This document shows positions 17,436 to 27,009 of a DNA stretch of 64,000 bases, one piece after another. Every line of letters starts with the position of its first letter. The stretch's first letter is position 1. The notes under the pieces are model-generated. The model was not told the DNA's origin. It made no database searches and saw only the letters and a list, made by a program, of their open reading frames with translations. Position numbers and translations under genes: made by a program. Source of the DNA: Oceanospirillaceae bacterium (GTDB taxonomy: Bacteria; Pseudomonadota; Gammaproteobacteria; Pseudomonadales; Balneatricaceae); NCBI GenBank assembly GCA_018647765.1, contig JABGSN010000023.1, positions 19,587-83,586 of the forward strand. The letters run 5' to 3'.

Positions 17436-18656
17436 TCAAACCACCAAACCCGCGCTGTAACCAGAAGACCAAGCCCACTGAAAATTGTAGCCGCCAAGGT
17501 GACCGGTGACGTCCAATACTTCGCCAATAAAAAACAATCCTGGTTGTTGTTTGGCTTCCATGGTTTTGGAGCTGATGCCGTCGGTATCCACTCCGCCTAA
17601 AGTCACTTCTGCTGTACGGTAGCCTTCGGTAGCAGAAGGCTTGATGCGCCAATGACTGATTTGTTGGGCGATGAACACAAGTTTCTTATCACTAAAGTCA
17701 CTCAGTGGTGCTGTGGCTAGCTCTGGCCACCATAGGTTTTGTATTTCACTAACCAAAGACTTAGCCATCTTTTGGCTAAGTAGGGTTTTTAACAAGCTTT
17801 TGCCTTGTTGCTGCTTGGCATTGAGTAACCACTGGGCCACATCATCGTCGGGCAAAAGGTTAATGATGACTTCGTCTCCTGGTGACCAGTAGTTCGAAAT
17901 TTGCAAAATAACAGGGCCACTCAGGCCGCGGTGGGTAAACAGCAAGTTCTCTTTAAAACTCTGTTGCTTGCAGGTCACGCCTACTTCTAAGGCTAAGCCA
18001 GACAAACGCTCACAGATTGACTTGAGATTACCGCTAAACATAAATGGTACCAACCCGGCCTTTCGCTCAACCAGCGCTACATCAAACTGCTGAGCAATGT
18101 CATAACCAATACCACTGCCTCCTAGCGTGGGAATAGACAAGGCCCCCGTGGCCACCACTAGCGTTTCACACACCAAACTAAGGGGTTGGTTGTTTTGGCT
18201 AAAACTAAGCTGATAACGGCTTGCCGTGGCCTGTACAGCCTTTACTTCATCAAGTTGGCAGCGTGTTTTTATTTCCACACCCACTTGTTCACATTCGTGC
18301 AGCAGCATATTCAAGATATCTTTGGCTGAATGCTGGCAAAATAGCTGCCCGTGCTTACGCTCTTCAAATTCAATACCATGTTGCTCGACCATGGCAATGA
18401 AGTCCCATTGGCTATATCGAGTTAGTGCGGCTTTACAGAAGTGAGGGTTAGCAGAAATAAAGTGATCAGGCTCAACATAATAGTTGATGAAATTACAGCG
18501 TCCCCCGCCCGACATCAAAATCTTTTTACCTACTTTATTGGATTTCTCTAGCACCAGCACTTTTCTGCCACGGCGCGCAGCCGTAAAGGCGCATAGCAAT
18601 CCAGAGGCACCTGCGCCGAGAATAATCACATCGTAATGGTTGGAGGCGTGTTTCAC
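17436..18656 (-). CDS. HI0933/YhiN-family FAD-dependent oxidoreductase
   Basis: 406 residues. The FAD dinucleotide-binding motif GAGASGLLCAFTAARRG is near residues 15-31, the family motif KKILMSGGGRCNFIN follows at about 45-59, and the closing motif GGYNFQWAWSSG lies near the C-terminus. The start is GTG at 18656. This conserved flavoprotein group has no firmly known cellular role; automated names such as aminoacetone oxidase rest on weak evidence. It is divergent from the small XRE regulator, with about 125 bases between them. Confidence 0.9.
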   Translation of the reverse strand: MKHASNHYDVIILGAGASGLLCAFTAARRGRKVLVLEKSNKVGKKILMSGGGRCNFINYYVEPDHFISANPHFCKAALTRYSQWDFIAMVEQHGIEFEERKHGQLFCQHSAKDILNMLLHECEQVGVEIKTRCQLDEVKAVQATASRYQLSFSQNNQPLSLVCETLVVATGALSIPTLGGSGIGYDIAQQFDVALVERKAGLVPFMFSGNLKSICERLSGLALEVGVTCKQQSFKENLLFTHRGLSGPVILQISNYWSPGDEVIINLLPDDDVAQWLLNAKQQQGKSLLKTLLSQKMAKSLVSEIQNLWWPELATAPLSDFSDKKLVFIAQQISHWRIKPSATEGYRTAEVTLGGVDTDGISSKTMEAKQQPGLFFIGEVLDVTGHLGGYNFQWAWSSGYSAGLVV

Positions 18657-18782
18657 TATGTTGATATCAGTATAAATAAGGGGGCCGTGATTTTAGCTGT
18701 TTCTGGCGTGCAGGGATACGCCTTTGATTTTAGGCGGTCGACCACGTATGGTAGAGTTTCATTCATAATCTACCGAGATTCC

Positions 18783-19169
18783 ATGCCTAACACCCAACCA
18801 GACACTTCTGCCCTTTTTCTAAGTACTCGTATTATCAACGCCCGTGAGGCCAGCGGCTTTTCCCAAGCCCAACTAGCCCTTCGAATGGGCATTAAAAAAA
18901 GCACTGTTTCTAACTGGGAGTCTAGCCGCACTAGCCCCCGCGCCAACAAACTCATAGAACTTTCTGGCATCCTAAACGTACCCGTTTTGTGGTTAATCGC
19001 TGGCGCCGAATCGCCCGCCGAAGTGACCGTACCCGAGCTAAGTGAAACCTTAATGCTCGAACAAAAACTGGATAAAGCCGACCTTCTTGTGAACGAACTA
19101 TCAGCCATCATTTCAGACCTTCGTGGCCATACACGTCGGGTCCAGCGGGATATTGACGAGAGCCATTAA
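18783..19169 (+). CDS. Small XRE-family DNA-binding protein
   Basis: 128 residues starting at ATG 18783 (MPNTQPDTS); a longer frame from 18636 runs into the divergent flavoprotein promoter and is not credible. Residues about 15-75 form a Cro/C1-type helix-turn-helix (RIINAREASGFSQAQLALRMGI, STVSNWE). The C-terminal 45 residues are a predicted amphipathic helix (MLEQKLDKADLLVNELSAII), probably for dimerisation. No prophage gene is adjacent, so it is more likely a host regulator than a phage repressor. The target is unknown. Confidence 0.85.
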   Translation: MPNTQPDTSALFLSTRIINAREASGFSQAQLALRMGIKKSTVSNWESSRTSPRANKLIELSGILNVPVLWLIAGAESPAEVTVPELSETLMLEQKLDKADLLVNELSAIISDLRGHTRRVQRDIDESH

Positions 19170-19211
19170 AGGCCGGTTCAGCCAAGCCTAGCCAATTCTA
19201 GATGACCATGG

Positions 19212-19655
19212 TTAGTTACAATAACCTATGGCCACGCAGGTGCCTCCATGCCCGTAGCTCAGCTGCCCTGCACTATTGATACTAGGTGTGAGTACAAAAG
19301 TGTAGCCCCCCGCCGCTGCGGTAGCGGTGCCGGTAATAACACCCGTTGTGGCAGCCACAGTAAGACTTTGGGTATTATCGCTGGCCGGGGGAGCCGGGTA
19401 CGCCAATTCAGTAAAGGTGTCGCAAGCCGCTAGGTTCTCGCCTGCTTGCAACAAACAGGCCGACTGAGCTATACGCACCCCATGGCTTTGCTGCACCACT
19501 TCCATAAAACGAGTTTTTTGCAAATAACTTTGGTAGGTAGGTACCGCAAAAGCAGCTAATATGCCGATCAAGGCCACTACTAACAATAATTCAAGTAATG
19601 AAAAGCCTTGAATGTACCAATAGCAAAGGGATTGATTGTCCTTAGAATCCAACAT
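19212..19655 (-). CDS. Type IV pilin-like protein
   Basis: 147 residues from ATG 19655, chosen because AGGAG sits seven bases upstream; an upstream frame extension has no ribosome site. Prepilin cleavage is expected in IQG/FSLLELLLVVALIGILAAF, with Phe+1 and Glu+5. The leader of 17 residues is long for type IVa pilins, which usually have 6-10. The C-terminal domain has four Cys (two early, ACLLQAG and AACD; two near the end, GGTCVAIGYCN) that could form the usual disulfide loops. It lies at the pilBC-coaE-yacG locus, as ppdD/pilA does elsewhere, and needs a prepilin peptidase that is not in the window. Confidence 0.88.
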   Translation of the reverse strand: MLDSKDNQSLCYWYIQGFSLLELLLVVALIGILAAFAVPTYQSYLQKTRFMEVVQQSHGVRIAQSACLLQAGENLAACDTFTELAYPAPPASDNTQSLTVAATTGVITGTATAAAGGYTFVLTPSINSAGQLSYGHGGTCVAIGYCN

Positions 19656-19726
19656 GTCACGCTCCTGTGAAAAATTTTTGTGTCCTAAATTGTAGGCCAA
19701 TTATATAAAACTGCCCGATCCCTGTA

Positions 19727-19924
19727 TTAATCCTGTTGATCAGCAGAACCCAGCAAGGCGCTAGAAAAGTCATTTTCCAGCTCGTCTCCGGCAATGGCGT
19801 AATCACCACTGGCCCATGCACCTAGGTCAATTTGTTTGCAACGTTCGCTGCAAAATGGTCGATCTGGATTTTCGGGGTTCCAAGTCAAGGTTTTTTGGCA
19901 CTGTGGGCAAGGGTATTGGCTCAT
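19727..19924 (-). CDS. yacG: DNA gyrase inhibitor YacG
   Basis: 65 residues from ATG 19924; the ATG overlaps the coaE stop as ATGA, which fixes the start. A zinc ribbon is formed by CPQC near the N-terminus and CSERC near residue 30, followed by the acidic, disordered tail typical of YacG. In E. coli it binds GyrB and blocks DNA binding. It is translationally coupled to coaE. Confidence 0.93.
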   Translation of the reverse strand: MSQYPCPQCQKTLTWNPENPDRPFCSERCKQIDLGAWASGDYAIAGDELENDFSSALLGSADQQD

Positions 19925-20520
19925 GTAGAGGTTTCCGTAAGCTGGCAAAGGTGTTGATGTAATTGCGCCACTTGCTGCTTCAAGTGACTCAAGTCCTGCT
20001 GATTGTCTAACACCCAGTGGGCACGGTCTAGACGTTGTTGGCGTTGCATTTGGCTGGCCATGATCGCTCGTATTTGTTGGGTAGAATTATGATCCCTAAG
20101 ACTGGCACGCTGTAGTTGCTGGGCTTCGCTCGCATCCACCACCACAATAAAATCAACTTTGGTATGTTGTTGGGTTTCCAGCAACAAGGGTGATTCCAGT
20201 ACGGCATACGGCCCACAGGCAACCGCTAATTGGGTATCAATAGAGGCCCCTATAAGAGGGTGCAACAACGCTTCTAACCAGTCTTTTTGGGCTTTATTAG
20301 AAAATATATTTTGGCGTAATGCGGCGCGATCTAAGTTGCCATCTGGCAACAACACTTGCTCGCCAAAGTGGGTCGCTATGGTGGCCAGCGCTGGGCTACC
20401 AGCCACTACCACTTCGCGAGCCACTTTATCTGCATCCACCAAGGTAACGCCTAACTGCTTTAGGAAACCACTGGCTGCACTTTTTCCGCTACCGATTCCG
20501 CCTGTAAGGCCGACGATCAT
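19921..20520 (-). CDS. coaE: Dephospho-CoA kinase
   Basis: Last step of coenzyme A synthesis: phosphorylation of the ribose 3'-OH of dephospho-CoA. 199 residues with the P-loop [11 protein letters not shown] at residues 4-14, the substrate motif [11 protein letters not shown] near 35, and the lid region. It is upstream of and coupled to yacG, and 56 bases downstream of pilC, the position where many gammaproteobacteria carry pilD. Confidence 0.96.
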   Translation of the reverse strand: MIVGLTGGIGSGKSAASGFLKQLGVTLVDADKVAREVVVAGSPALATIATHFGEQVLLPDGNLDRAALRQNIFSNKAQKDWLEALLHPLIGASIDTQLAVACGPYAVLESPLLLETQQHTKVDFIVVVDASEAQQLQRASLRDHNSTQQIRAIMASQMQRQQRLDRAHWVLDNQQDLSHLKQQVAQLHQHLCQLTETST

Positions 20521-20576
20521 ACCTGTTTCCTATTAAATCAGACTAGGCCTATCATTATAGCAGCCACAACGCCAGC

Positions 20577-21767
20577 TCACATCACCTGACCCATCTGCAA
20601 TAGAGGTAAATAAAGCGCCACAAGAATGCCACCCACAAACACCGACACCAGGAGCAGCAGAACAGGTTCAATAAGCTGTTCTAACCACAAACTATGGCTT
20701 TGAGCTTGCTGTAGATAATAACCTTGTAGTTGGTTAAAACTAGTGCCTAAATGACCGCTGGCCTCGCCCATACGAATCATTTGCACGGCATGTTGCGGCA
20801 CACCAACACTTGCAAATACTTGGCTTAACCGTTGCCCTTGCTTCAGTTTGACCGTAGCAACGTCTAAGTCGCGACTGATGCAGCGCCAAGAGCTCGCATT
20901 GCCAGCCAGAGCAATGGCCTCTAATAACGAAACACCCGCATTAAATGTTAAATTCAACAATAAATACAGCTCAGCTTGCCCATGTAAGTGCATTAATGGA
21001 CCCACACCTGGCAGCCGCCACAAGCCCATTTCCATACACAACCTAGCTCTAGGTAGTGACCACAAGGCCATTACAACAACACTAAACAGCGTTGTCAAAA
21101 CCAACAGAACCCAACCCTTGTGCCGAAGAAACTCGGCCACTAGCAGCAACCATTGGGTCATTCTTGGCAAACCATAGTTCGCCGAAGCGTACAAATTAGC
21201 CACCTGTGGCACAACCCAATAAACGATGAGCAAACTCACCAAAACACCGCTAAACAAGGTGATGCCTGGCATGATCATGGTGCGTAAAAAGCGTCGTTTT
21301 AGGTCGTTATTGGCCATCAACTGACAATGTGTTTGAGCCAATAGTTGGGGTAACTCGCCGCTCGCTTCTCCTGCGGCGATGAGATGTTCCAAGGCCGAAC
21401 TAAACAACCCACTAAGGGCAATGGCGTCAGCAAAACTAGCCCCCCTTAGCAAGCTTTGCTGTATGTTCACCAATTCGATTTTGATGCGCATAGGTGCCTT
21501 AGCAACCTGCGTGAGCTGTAAACACATTAACAGCGGCAGGCCCGCAGCCATCAGTTGCGACCACTGCTGTAGAAGTTGCTGTAAATGTTGCGCGGCGATG
21601 CGTTTAGGCCAACGTCTGTGCCAGAACCAAACGCGTTGGCTATTTATTAAGTCTATACCTTGTTGTGACAGTTGTAATTGTAACAGTAAGCGGTTGTCGC
21701 ACTGTTTCAAACCCTGACACTCTTGCCCCTGGCCATCGACACCGCGCCACAACCAATAGGCCGCCAT
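20577..21767 (-). CDS. pilC: Type IV pilus/type II secretion inner-membrane platform protein
   Basis: 396 residues with two GspF repeats, each a cytoplasmic helical bundle followed by membrane segments. The repeats are seen in AAGLPLLMCLQL...AAGEASGELPQLL and again in NAGVSLLEAIALA...MGEASGHLGTSF. Membrane segments lie near 175-200, 220-245 and 365-390. The ATG at 21767 overlaps the pilB stop (TGATG), so the genes are translationally coupled. It anchors the assembly ATPase and pseudopilin base in pilus assembly. Confidence 0.92.
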   Translation of the reverse strand: MAAYWLWRGVDGQGQECQGLKQCDNRLLLQLQLSQQGIDLINSQRVWFWHRRWPKRIAAQHLQQLLQQWSQLMAAGLPLLMCLQLTQVAKAPMRIKIELVNIQQSLLRGASFADAIALSGLFSSALEHLIAAGEASGELPQLLAQTHCQLMANNDLKRRFLRTMIMPGITLFSGVLVSLLIVYWVVPQVANLYASANYGLPRMTQWLLLVAEFLRHKGWVLLVLTTLFSVVVMALWSLPRARLCMEMGLWRLPGVGPLMHLHGQAELYLLLNLTFNAGVSLLEAIALAGNASSWRCISRDLDVATVKLKQGQRLSQVFASVGVPQHAVQMIRMGEASGHLGTSFNQLQGYYLQQAQSHSLWLEQLIEPVLLLLVSVFVGGILVALYLPLLQMGQVM

Positions 21768-22963
21768 CACCAAGTCACCCTGTTAACTTCTTCCATGGTG
21801 GTATGCCCCGACATGATTCTCCAAAGCCCTTGCCGCCGGACGCCTGCCACCGAGTCGAACCGATCAAGTCTCCGCTCTACCACTAATTCGCGGGTCAACT
21901 GATCCATAACAAGAATATCAAATAGCCCAAATCGTCCTCGATAACCCTCATTACAATTTACGCAACCCACAGCAATACAGGGCTTAAATTCGCCGTAGCA
22001 ACCGTCGTAATCCGCCTGCGCCCTTTGCCACATATGGCTCGAAAGCTGTTCTAATGCGGCCCGGCTCATGGGTTGCTTACACAGGTCACACAAACGTCGC
22101 ACGAGCCGCTGGTTAATGATTAAACTCAAACAATAGCTTAAGGCCAACATATCAACACCTAACCCGTGACATCGGTGCATGGCTTCGCCTATGCTACTGG
22201 TGTGCATAGAGGTGAGCAACAAATGACCCGTTTGAGCCGCTTTTAGAGCCACGTCAGCGCTATCTGCATCGCGCAATTCACCAAGCATGATCACGTCTGG
22301 GTCTTGGCGTAATAAAGCCCTTAAAATATGGCTATAGGTTAATCCAATATCGGCATTCACCGCCACTTGATGAACATCAGGCAAGGCAATTTCCACCGGA
22401 TCTTCGGAACTAACTAAGTTTAGGTGCGGCGCTTGTAGTTGCTTTAAACAACTGTAAAGCAACATGGATTTACCACTACCCGTGGGCCCGGTAACTAAAA
22501 TAAGCCCCTGAGGTTTGATCAGTTGCGCCGTGACTTGGGACAATTGAGTGGGCGCTAAGCCCTGTTGATCGAGCTGAGTATTTTGTTGTTGCCACTGCAG
22601 TCGCAACACCAGCTTTTCGCCCCAATGGCCAGCCAAGCTGCTACTACGAATATCTACTTTTCGAGATTGTAATTGCCATTGAAAGCTGCCATCTTGGGGT
22701 CTTCTGCGCTCACCAATATCCATGTTGGACAACAGCTTAAAACGCACCACCAATGCATCAGCAGCGCTGACAGGAAGGTTGTCAAAGGGGGCTTGCAGCA
22801 AACGCATTAAACCATCCACCCGCATCCGTACCCGCATACTTTTGGGCTGGGGTTCTAAGTGCAGATCTGAGGCGCCTGCGGTAGCTGCCGTTTCTAAGAC
22901 TAAGTCTGCTAAAGCAATAGCATCATTTAAAGACACAGCGCTGTATAGAGGGATATCGTGCAT
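21767..22963 (-). CDS. pilB: Short type IV pilus assembly ATPase (PilB/HofB/GspE family)
   Basis: 398 residues, well below the usual 560-570 of PilB: the N-terminal MshEN domains are absent and the protein starts almost directly at the N2 domain (SDLHLEPQP near 32-40). The core is complete: Walker A GPTGSGKS at 159-166, the Asp box SSEDPVE, Walker B DVIMLGELRD at about 222-232, the His box, and a four-cysteine zinc site (CDLC near 292-295 and CVNC). It resembles HofB of the enteric hofBC locus in being truncated. Loss of MshEN implies no c-di-GMP control through this domain. Confidence 0.9.
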   Translation of the reverse strand: MHDIPLYSAVSLNDAIALADLVLETAATAGASDLHLEPQPKSMRVRMRVDGLMRLLQAPFDNLPVSAADALVVRFKLLSNMDIGERRRPQDGSFQWQLQSRKVDIRSSSLAGHWGEKLVLRLQWQQQNTQLDQQGLAPTQLSQVTAQLIKPQGLILVTGPTGSGKSMLLYSCLKQLQAPHLNLVSSEDPVEIALPDVHQVAVNADIGLTYSHILRALLRQDPDVIMLGELRDADSADVALKAAQTGHLLLTSMHTSSIGEAMHRCHGLGVDMLALSYCLSLIINQRLVRRLCDLCKQPMSRAALEQLSSHMWQRAQADYDGCYGEFKPCIAVGCVNCNEGYRGRFGLFDILVMDQLTRELVVERRLDRFDSVAGVRRQGLWRIMSGHTTMEEVNRVTW

Positions 22964-23027
22964 CTAAGCATCCATGCACTAAGAATTGATACCTTAAGGT
23001 TAGTCGATATTTTTAACAGCGTGGTAA

Positions 23028-24374
23028 CTAATTCATTTCACCACTGAGCTGGCGCGCAAGATCAACTGCATAGTTGTCGGTCATGCCACCAATAAAGTCC
23101 ATAGTGGAACACAGGGCTTGATAGGCACTGTTGTCTTGTGTAGGCCGGTGGGTGCCCATTAAAGCGAGGTGTTTTTGGGCTTTAAACGATAAGGGGGCAT
23201 CGTTAGTAGCAGTTTTGACCACAGCCAATGCAGCCGGCACAAAGCCATCGAGCAGTTTTTCTAATACCGAATAAGCCGCCAATTCCGTGCGATGGCGTTC
23301 AGGGGCCAAAAAAATACGATTTTTGGCCAAAGCTTTGGCATCACCAATAATTTTTTGCGTCACTGGGTCACAATGGGCAATTAAGTCACCTTCTAGCTCG
23401 CCTGTCAGTAAGCGAGGCACTTGCTGTATAAACGTATGCGCGGCCGACTGAACTAAGTAATCAATGACCTTGCCTCTCAACAAGGCCAAACGACGAGTGG
23501 AATAATAGGCATCTATCATGGGCGTCCGCTCAGGCACGGCCAACGGCCCAGTGATCGGGGCCAGTAATTCGAGCACATCCTGTTCATCAATAATGCCTAG
23601 CTCAACGCCGTCTTCTAAGTCGATAATGGCATAACAAATGTCATCGGCGGCTTCCATTAAGTACACCAATGGGTGCCGGCACCACTGATAATCCCCTTGT
23701 TGGATTAACCCCAAACGGCCAGCAATATCAGCTAAAATATGTTTTTCAGATTGTAACGCACCAAACTTAGACTTGCGTTCACATTGTGCCGAATCAGCCA
23801 ACCAAGGGTATTTAACAAAGCTGCCCAAAGTTGCGTAAGTCAGGCGCATACCGCCTTTAAACTGGTGGTACTCCAGCTGAGTAAGCGTACGCAAGCCCTG
23901 AGCATTACCCTCAAAATTGAGCAAATCAGCTTGCTCTGCGCTACTCAGTTGTTGCAAACCATCGCTGGCGGCGAAGCTTTCAAACCAATGCCGAATAGAG
24001 CTCTCGCCAAAATGACCAAAAGGTGGGTTACCAATATCATGAGCTAAACAGGCCGACTGCACGATAGCCCCTAAGTCGTGGGGCTCAATCCACTCGGGCC
24101 AATGCGCTTGATGTTGTAATTGATGACCAACCTGAATCCCCAAACTACGGCCTACACTGGCTACCTCTAAGCTATGAGTCAGGCGATTGTGTACGTGGTC
24201 GTTATGGGATAAAGAATGCACCTGTGTTTTGTGTCCCATGCGTCGAAACGCACTGGAAAAAATAAGGCGATCATAATCTTTGTGAAACGGGGTACGGCCT
24301 TGCTGGTGCTGTTCTGTGTAGGGTTTGCCAAAACGCTGATCAGCCAGCAACCCTTGCCATGTCATGGCCATCAT
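23028..24374 (-). CDS. dgt: dGTP triphosphohydrolase (anti-mutator/HD family)
   Basis: 448 residues from ATG 24374, chosen because AGGAT lies six bases upstream; a longer frame begins at 24410 inside the palindrome. HD-domain metal ligands are visible: His in HNRLTHSLEV, the HD pair in CLAHDIGNPPFGHFGE, and Asp in YLMEAADDICY. Hydrolyses dGTP or other dNTPs to nucleoside and triphosphate. It is downstream of comEA on the same strand, with a palindrome between. Confidence 0.93.
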   Translation of the reverse strand: MMAMTWQGLLADQRFGKPYTEQHQQGRTPFHKDYDRLIFSSAFRRMGHKTQVHSLSHNDHVHNRLTHSLEVASVGRSLGIQVGHQLQHQAHWPEWIEPHDLGAIVQSACLAHDIGNPPFGHFGESSIRHWFESFAASDGLQQLSSAEQADLLNFEGNAQGLRTLTQLEYHQFKGGMRLTYATLGSFVKYPWLADSAQCERKSKFGALQSEKHILADIAGRLGLIQQGDYQWCRHPLVYLMEAADDICYAIIDLEDGVELGIIDEQDVLELLAPITGPLAVPERTPMIDAYYSTRRLALLRGKVIDYLVQSAAHTFIQQVPRLLTGELEGDLIAHCDPVTQKIIGDAKALAKNRIFLAPERHRTELAAYSVLEKLLDGFVPAALAVVKTATNDAPLSFKAQKHLALMGTHRPTQDNSAYQALCSTMDFIGGMTDNYAVDLARQLSGEMN

Positions 24375-24393
24375 TGAAATCCTTGAGCTGCTA

Positions 24394-24416
24394 ACGGGTA
24401 TGCACGGCATACCCGT
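24394..24416. repeat. Perfect 10-bp inverted repeat upstream of dgt
   Basis: ACGGGTATGC / GCATACCCGT separated by three bases (ACG), between comEA and dgt. The 23-base symmetry and short spacer allow either a protein-binding operator or an RNA hairpin ending the comEA message. No T-run follows, so it is not a standard terminator. Confidence 0.6.
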
Positions 24417-24436
24417 ATGTAGTGTATTAATCTACC

Positions 24437-24715
24437 TTACTCTAGCACGATTAAAGGGCGAATGCGTTCTAGCGTTGCTGCCCCTATGCCGCTCACATTG
24501 AGCAATTGATCGACACTGGTAAAACCACCCATTTGGTCACGCAATAACACAATAGCGGCCGCCCTAATCTCACCCACACCATCAAGTGCTTCGGCTATTT
24601 GTGGCGCGGTTGCGGTATTAATATTAACGGGTAAGGCATCGGCAGCGCGGGTTATCGGTGAAAAAGCTAATGTAGTGGCAAACAAAAGCACTAATAATCG
24701 ACGATAAGTTTTCAT
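24437..24715 (-). CDS. comEA: ComEA-like helix-hairpin-helix DNA-binding protein
   Basis: 92 residues: a signal peptide (about 1-25, KTYRRLLVLLFATTLAFSPITRAA), then two helix-hairpin-helix motifs (VNINTATAPQIAEALDGVGE and FTSVDQLLNVSGIGAATLERI). Short ComEA proteins bind incoming double-stranded DNA in the periplasm during natural transformation and act as a ratchet. With the pilus genes upstream, this is consistent with a DNA-uptake ability, though comEC and comF are not in the window. Confidence 0.92.
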   Translation of the reverse strand: MKTYRRLLVLLFATTLAFSPITRAADALPVNINTATAPQIAEALDGVGEIRAAAIVLLRDQMGGFTSVDQLLNVSGIGAATLERIRPLIVLE

Positions 24716-24734
24716 AATCTACTCCTTGATTAAG

Positions 24735-24767
24735 TTAATCTGTCTTCAAATCTTGAAGACAGATTAA
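24735..24767 (-). terminator. Hairpin after pyrF (probable terminator or 3'-end stabiliser)
   Basis: Perfect 14-bp inverted repeat TTAATCTGTCTTCA / TGAAGACAGATTAA with a 5-nt loop, between the pyrF stop and comEA. There is only a weak T-rich tail on the transcribed strand, so read-through into comEA or RNA processing is possible. Confidence 0.65.
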
Positions 24768-24793
24768 GCCTAGCACAAAGTGATTATTTTGCT

Positions 24794-25504
24794 TTAACCC
24801 AGCTCTTCCTCAATCATTTCTAAAGCCTGCATCGGCTCTTTAGCTTGAGTGATTGGTCGACCTATAACTAGGTAATCACTGCCCGTTTGTATGGCTTGTG
24901 CAGGTGTCATTATGCGTTTTTGGTCGCCAGCCACGGCGAATGAAGGTCGTATACCCGGTGTCACCAGCTTAAACTCAGCACCTAACTCGGCTTTTAAGAG
25001 TGCTGATTCTTGGGCCGAACAGACCACACCATCAAAACCAGATTGTTGGCTAAGATGCGCTAGGGAAAGAACCCGCTGTGCCGGTGTTTGATCGATGCCG
25101 GTGGCTTTTAGTCCTGCAGCATCCATGCTCGTCAGCACCGTCACGGCTATGAGTAAGGGCTGATGGCCACCTTTGGCTTTTAATGCAGCTTGTGTAGTTT
25201 GCATCATTTCTGCACCACCACTGGCGTGAACATTAACCATCCACACGCCCATACGCGCCGCCGCCAATACTGCTTTGGCGACGGTATTAGGTATGTCGTG
25301 AAACTTAAGGTCTAAAAATATCTCAAAACCTTGTTGCTGTAGCTGCTCAACTAACTGCGGCCCTGCAGCGGTAAAAAGCTCTTTACCCACCTTTAAACGA
25401 CAGCGCTGGGGATCCAACTGTGAAGCCATGGCCAGCGCTTGGAACGATGATTCATAATCCAAGGCCACCACTATGGGCGACCCTTGTGTTAAGTTGTAGT
25501 CCAA
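24794..25504 (-). CDS. pyrF: Orotidine 5'-phosphate decarboxylase
   Basis: Last step of UMP synthesis. 236 residues of the TIM barrel, with the Lys/Asp catalytic set in LKVGKELF and [12 protein letters not shown], and GIRPS near residue 185. The only start that keeps the full N-terminus ([11 protein letters not shown]) is a TTG at 25504, preceded by GGAGAG; no ATG occurs before the catalytic core. It lies one base after lapB, the usual lapAB-pyrF order. Confidence 0.96.
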   Translation of the reverse strand: MDYNLTQGSPIVVALDYESSFQALAMASQLDPQRCRLKVGKELFTAAGPQLVEQLQQQGFEIFLDLKFHDIPNTVAKAVLAAARMGVWMVNVHASGGAEMMQTTQAALKAKGGHQPLLIAVTVLTSMDAAGLKATGIDQTPAQRVLSLAHLSQQSGFDGVVCSAQESALLKAELGAEFKLVTPGIRPSFAVAGDQKRIMTPAQAIQTGSDYLVIGRPITQAKEPMQALEMIEEELG

Positions 25505-25505
25505 C

Positions 25506-26669
25506 CTACTCTCCTTCTAATCCATAAATCGGTTTGGTGCTGCCCCATTGATGACAGCTTGGGCATTGCCAATGCATTGAGTTGCCAGCAAAACCACATT
25601 GTCTACAGCGGTAATGTGGTTTGCTTCGTTGTAAGGCTACGGTTAACCCTTTAAGCACTTGCAAGCTGTCTTTGGCATTGGCAGAAGCCCATTGCATGTG
25701 TAAATCGATTAAGTAGTTAAAGCCTTTCACAGACGGCCGTTGCCTCAATTGCTCGGTTACATAGGCCGCCGCATCAGAATCATTGTCTTGACTTAATTCT
25801 TTGGCTTGAGCTAACACTAAACTCGTACTGGGGTGTAGGCTCATGGCTTGGCTTAGCCAGGCACGCCAGCCAGCGATATCGTCTAACTGAGCAAAACACT
25901 GCTTTAAGGGCTGTATAATTTCCGGCATCAGCTGCACATCTTGTTGAGCCATAACCAACATATGCCGTTTTGCATCTGTATAGTGGTGTTGCTGCATACT
26001 GAGTTTGGCGCGTAAAAAACTCACCCTAGGGTTGTCTGCATTATGGCGCTTAGCTTGTTTTAAATACAACAAACACGGCTTTTCTTCACCCTTACCTAAT
26101 GACTCTTCCGCAAGTTCACAACAAAAATGTGACAACCTTTGTGCCAACTCCACACTGGCAGACACATTCGCTGCGGCGCCGACTTCTAGGGCTTTATGCC
26201 AATCTTGCTCGCGCTGATAGACGTCCACAAGTAATTCAGTTGCTTTGGCTTTTTGCTGGTTCGGTTGCTGCGCCACATCGAGTAGTAATTCTTCAGCACG
26301 ATCTAACAAACCCGCCTTAATAAAGTCGTGCGCTAATTCTAGCTCTGCTAACATCAGCTGCTCTTGACCTAGACCTTTACCCGCTAATAAATTTTGGTGG
26401 ATTTGAATGGCTTTATCAACTTCACCACGGCGCCGAAAAAGGCTACCTAGGGCCAAGTGAGTATCCACGGTTTGGGGGTTTACATCGAGGGCATGAATGA
26501 ACAGCTCAAGCGCTTCGTCCGTCTGTTGATTTAACAGGTAATTAAGACCGCGGTAATAATCAGCCTGCAATCCCATTTCCTTATGGCGTTTTTGACTACG
26601 CTCGCGTTGCCCTAACCACCAGCCGATACCTAATGCTGCAAGCAATACCAACAGTAAGGATAAATCCAT
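25506..26669 (-). CDS. lapB: LPS assembly regulator LapB
   Basis: 387 residues: one N-terminal membrane helix (about 1-17, [16 protein letters not shown]), a series of tetratricopeptide repeats (about 35-340), and a C-terminal rubredoxin-like metal-binding end (CRQCGF...CPSCHQWGS). LapB adjusts lipopolysaccharide synthesis by presenting LpxC to FtsH and bridging Lpt assembly at the inner membrane. It is in one operon with lapA, two bases downstream. Confidence 0.95.
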   Translation of the reverse strand: MDLSLLLVLLAALGIGWWLGQRERSQKRHKEMGLQADYYRGLNYLLNQQTDEALELFIHALDVNPQTVDTHLALGSLFRRRGEVDKAIQIHQNLLAGKGLGQEQLMLAELELAHDFIKAGLLDRAEELLLDVAQQPNQQKAKATELLVDVYQREQDWHKALEVGAAANVSASVELAQRLSHFCCELAEESLGKGEEKPCLLYLKQAKRHNADNPRVSFLRAKLSMQQHHYTDAKRHMLVMAQQDVQLMPEIIQPLKQCFAQLDDIAGWRAWLSQAMSLHPSTSLVLAQAKELSQDNDSDAAAYVTEQLRQRPSVKGFNYLIDLHMQWASANAKDSLQVLKGLTVALQRSKPHYRCRQCGFAGNSMHWQCPSCHQWGSTKPIYGLEGE

Positions 26670-26671
26670 TG

Positions 26672-26962
26672 TCAGACGGTGACCTTAGGGTCTTTACTGG
26701 TGCTAGAAATCAAGCTTAAACGGCGTTCAAGACGAGTATTTTGACGCTTCAATTTAAGCAATACAACACTATAAATAAAGGCTGACAAGCACATCCCTAA
26801 CGCCAAACTCAAGAGTAACCAAATAGCAATGCTCATCGAGTGGGACTGAAAAAAGATAAGGTCTAAGGAGAAGGCCTGACTGTTGCGTGTGCTAAACAGC
26901 ACACCCATTACCAAGGCCACAATAACGGTAATGGCGAAGAGTAAAGTCTTAATGAGTTTCAC
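26672..26962 (-). CDS. lapA: LPS assembly membrane protein LapA (DUF1049)
   Basis: 96 residues with two transmembrane helices (about 4-24 and 44-68) and a basic cytoplasmic coiled tail (LKRQNTRLERRLSL). The start is GTG at 26962 with AGGTAG upstream. Small partner of LapB in the inner membrane. Confidence 0.92.
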   Translation of the reverse strand: MKLIKTLLFAITVIVALVMGVLFSTRNSQAFSLDLIFFQSHSMSIAIWLLLSLALGMCLSAFIYSVVLLKLKRQNTRLERRLSLISSTSKDPKVTV

Positions 26963-27009
26963 GGGTTGCTACCTAATCAGCGGCGTCGAGTCAAAGCACT
27001 CGATGTCAG

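Noticed and set aside
18636..18782. N-terminal extension of the XRE-type regulator
   Set aside because: It crosses the divergent flavoprotein start and has no family similarity; ATG 18783 begins the normal domain.
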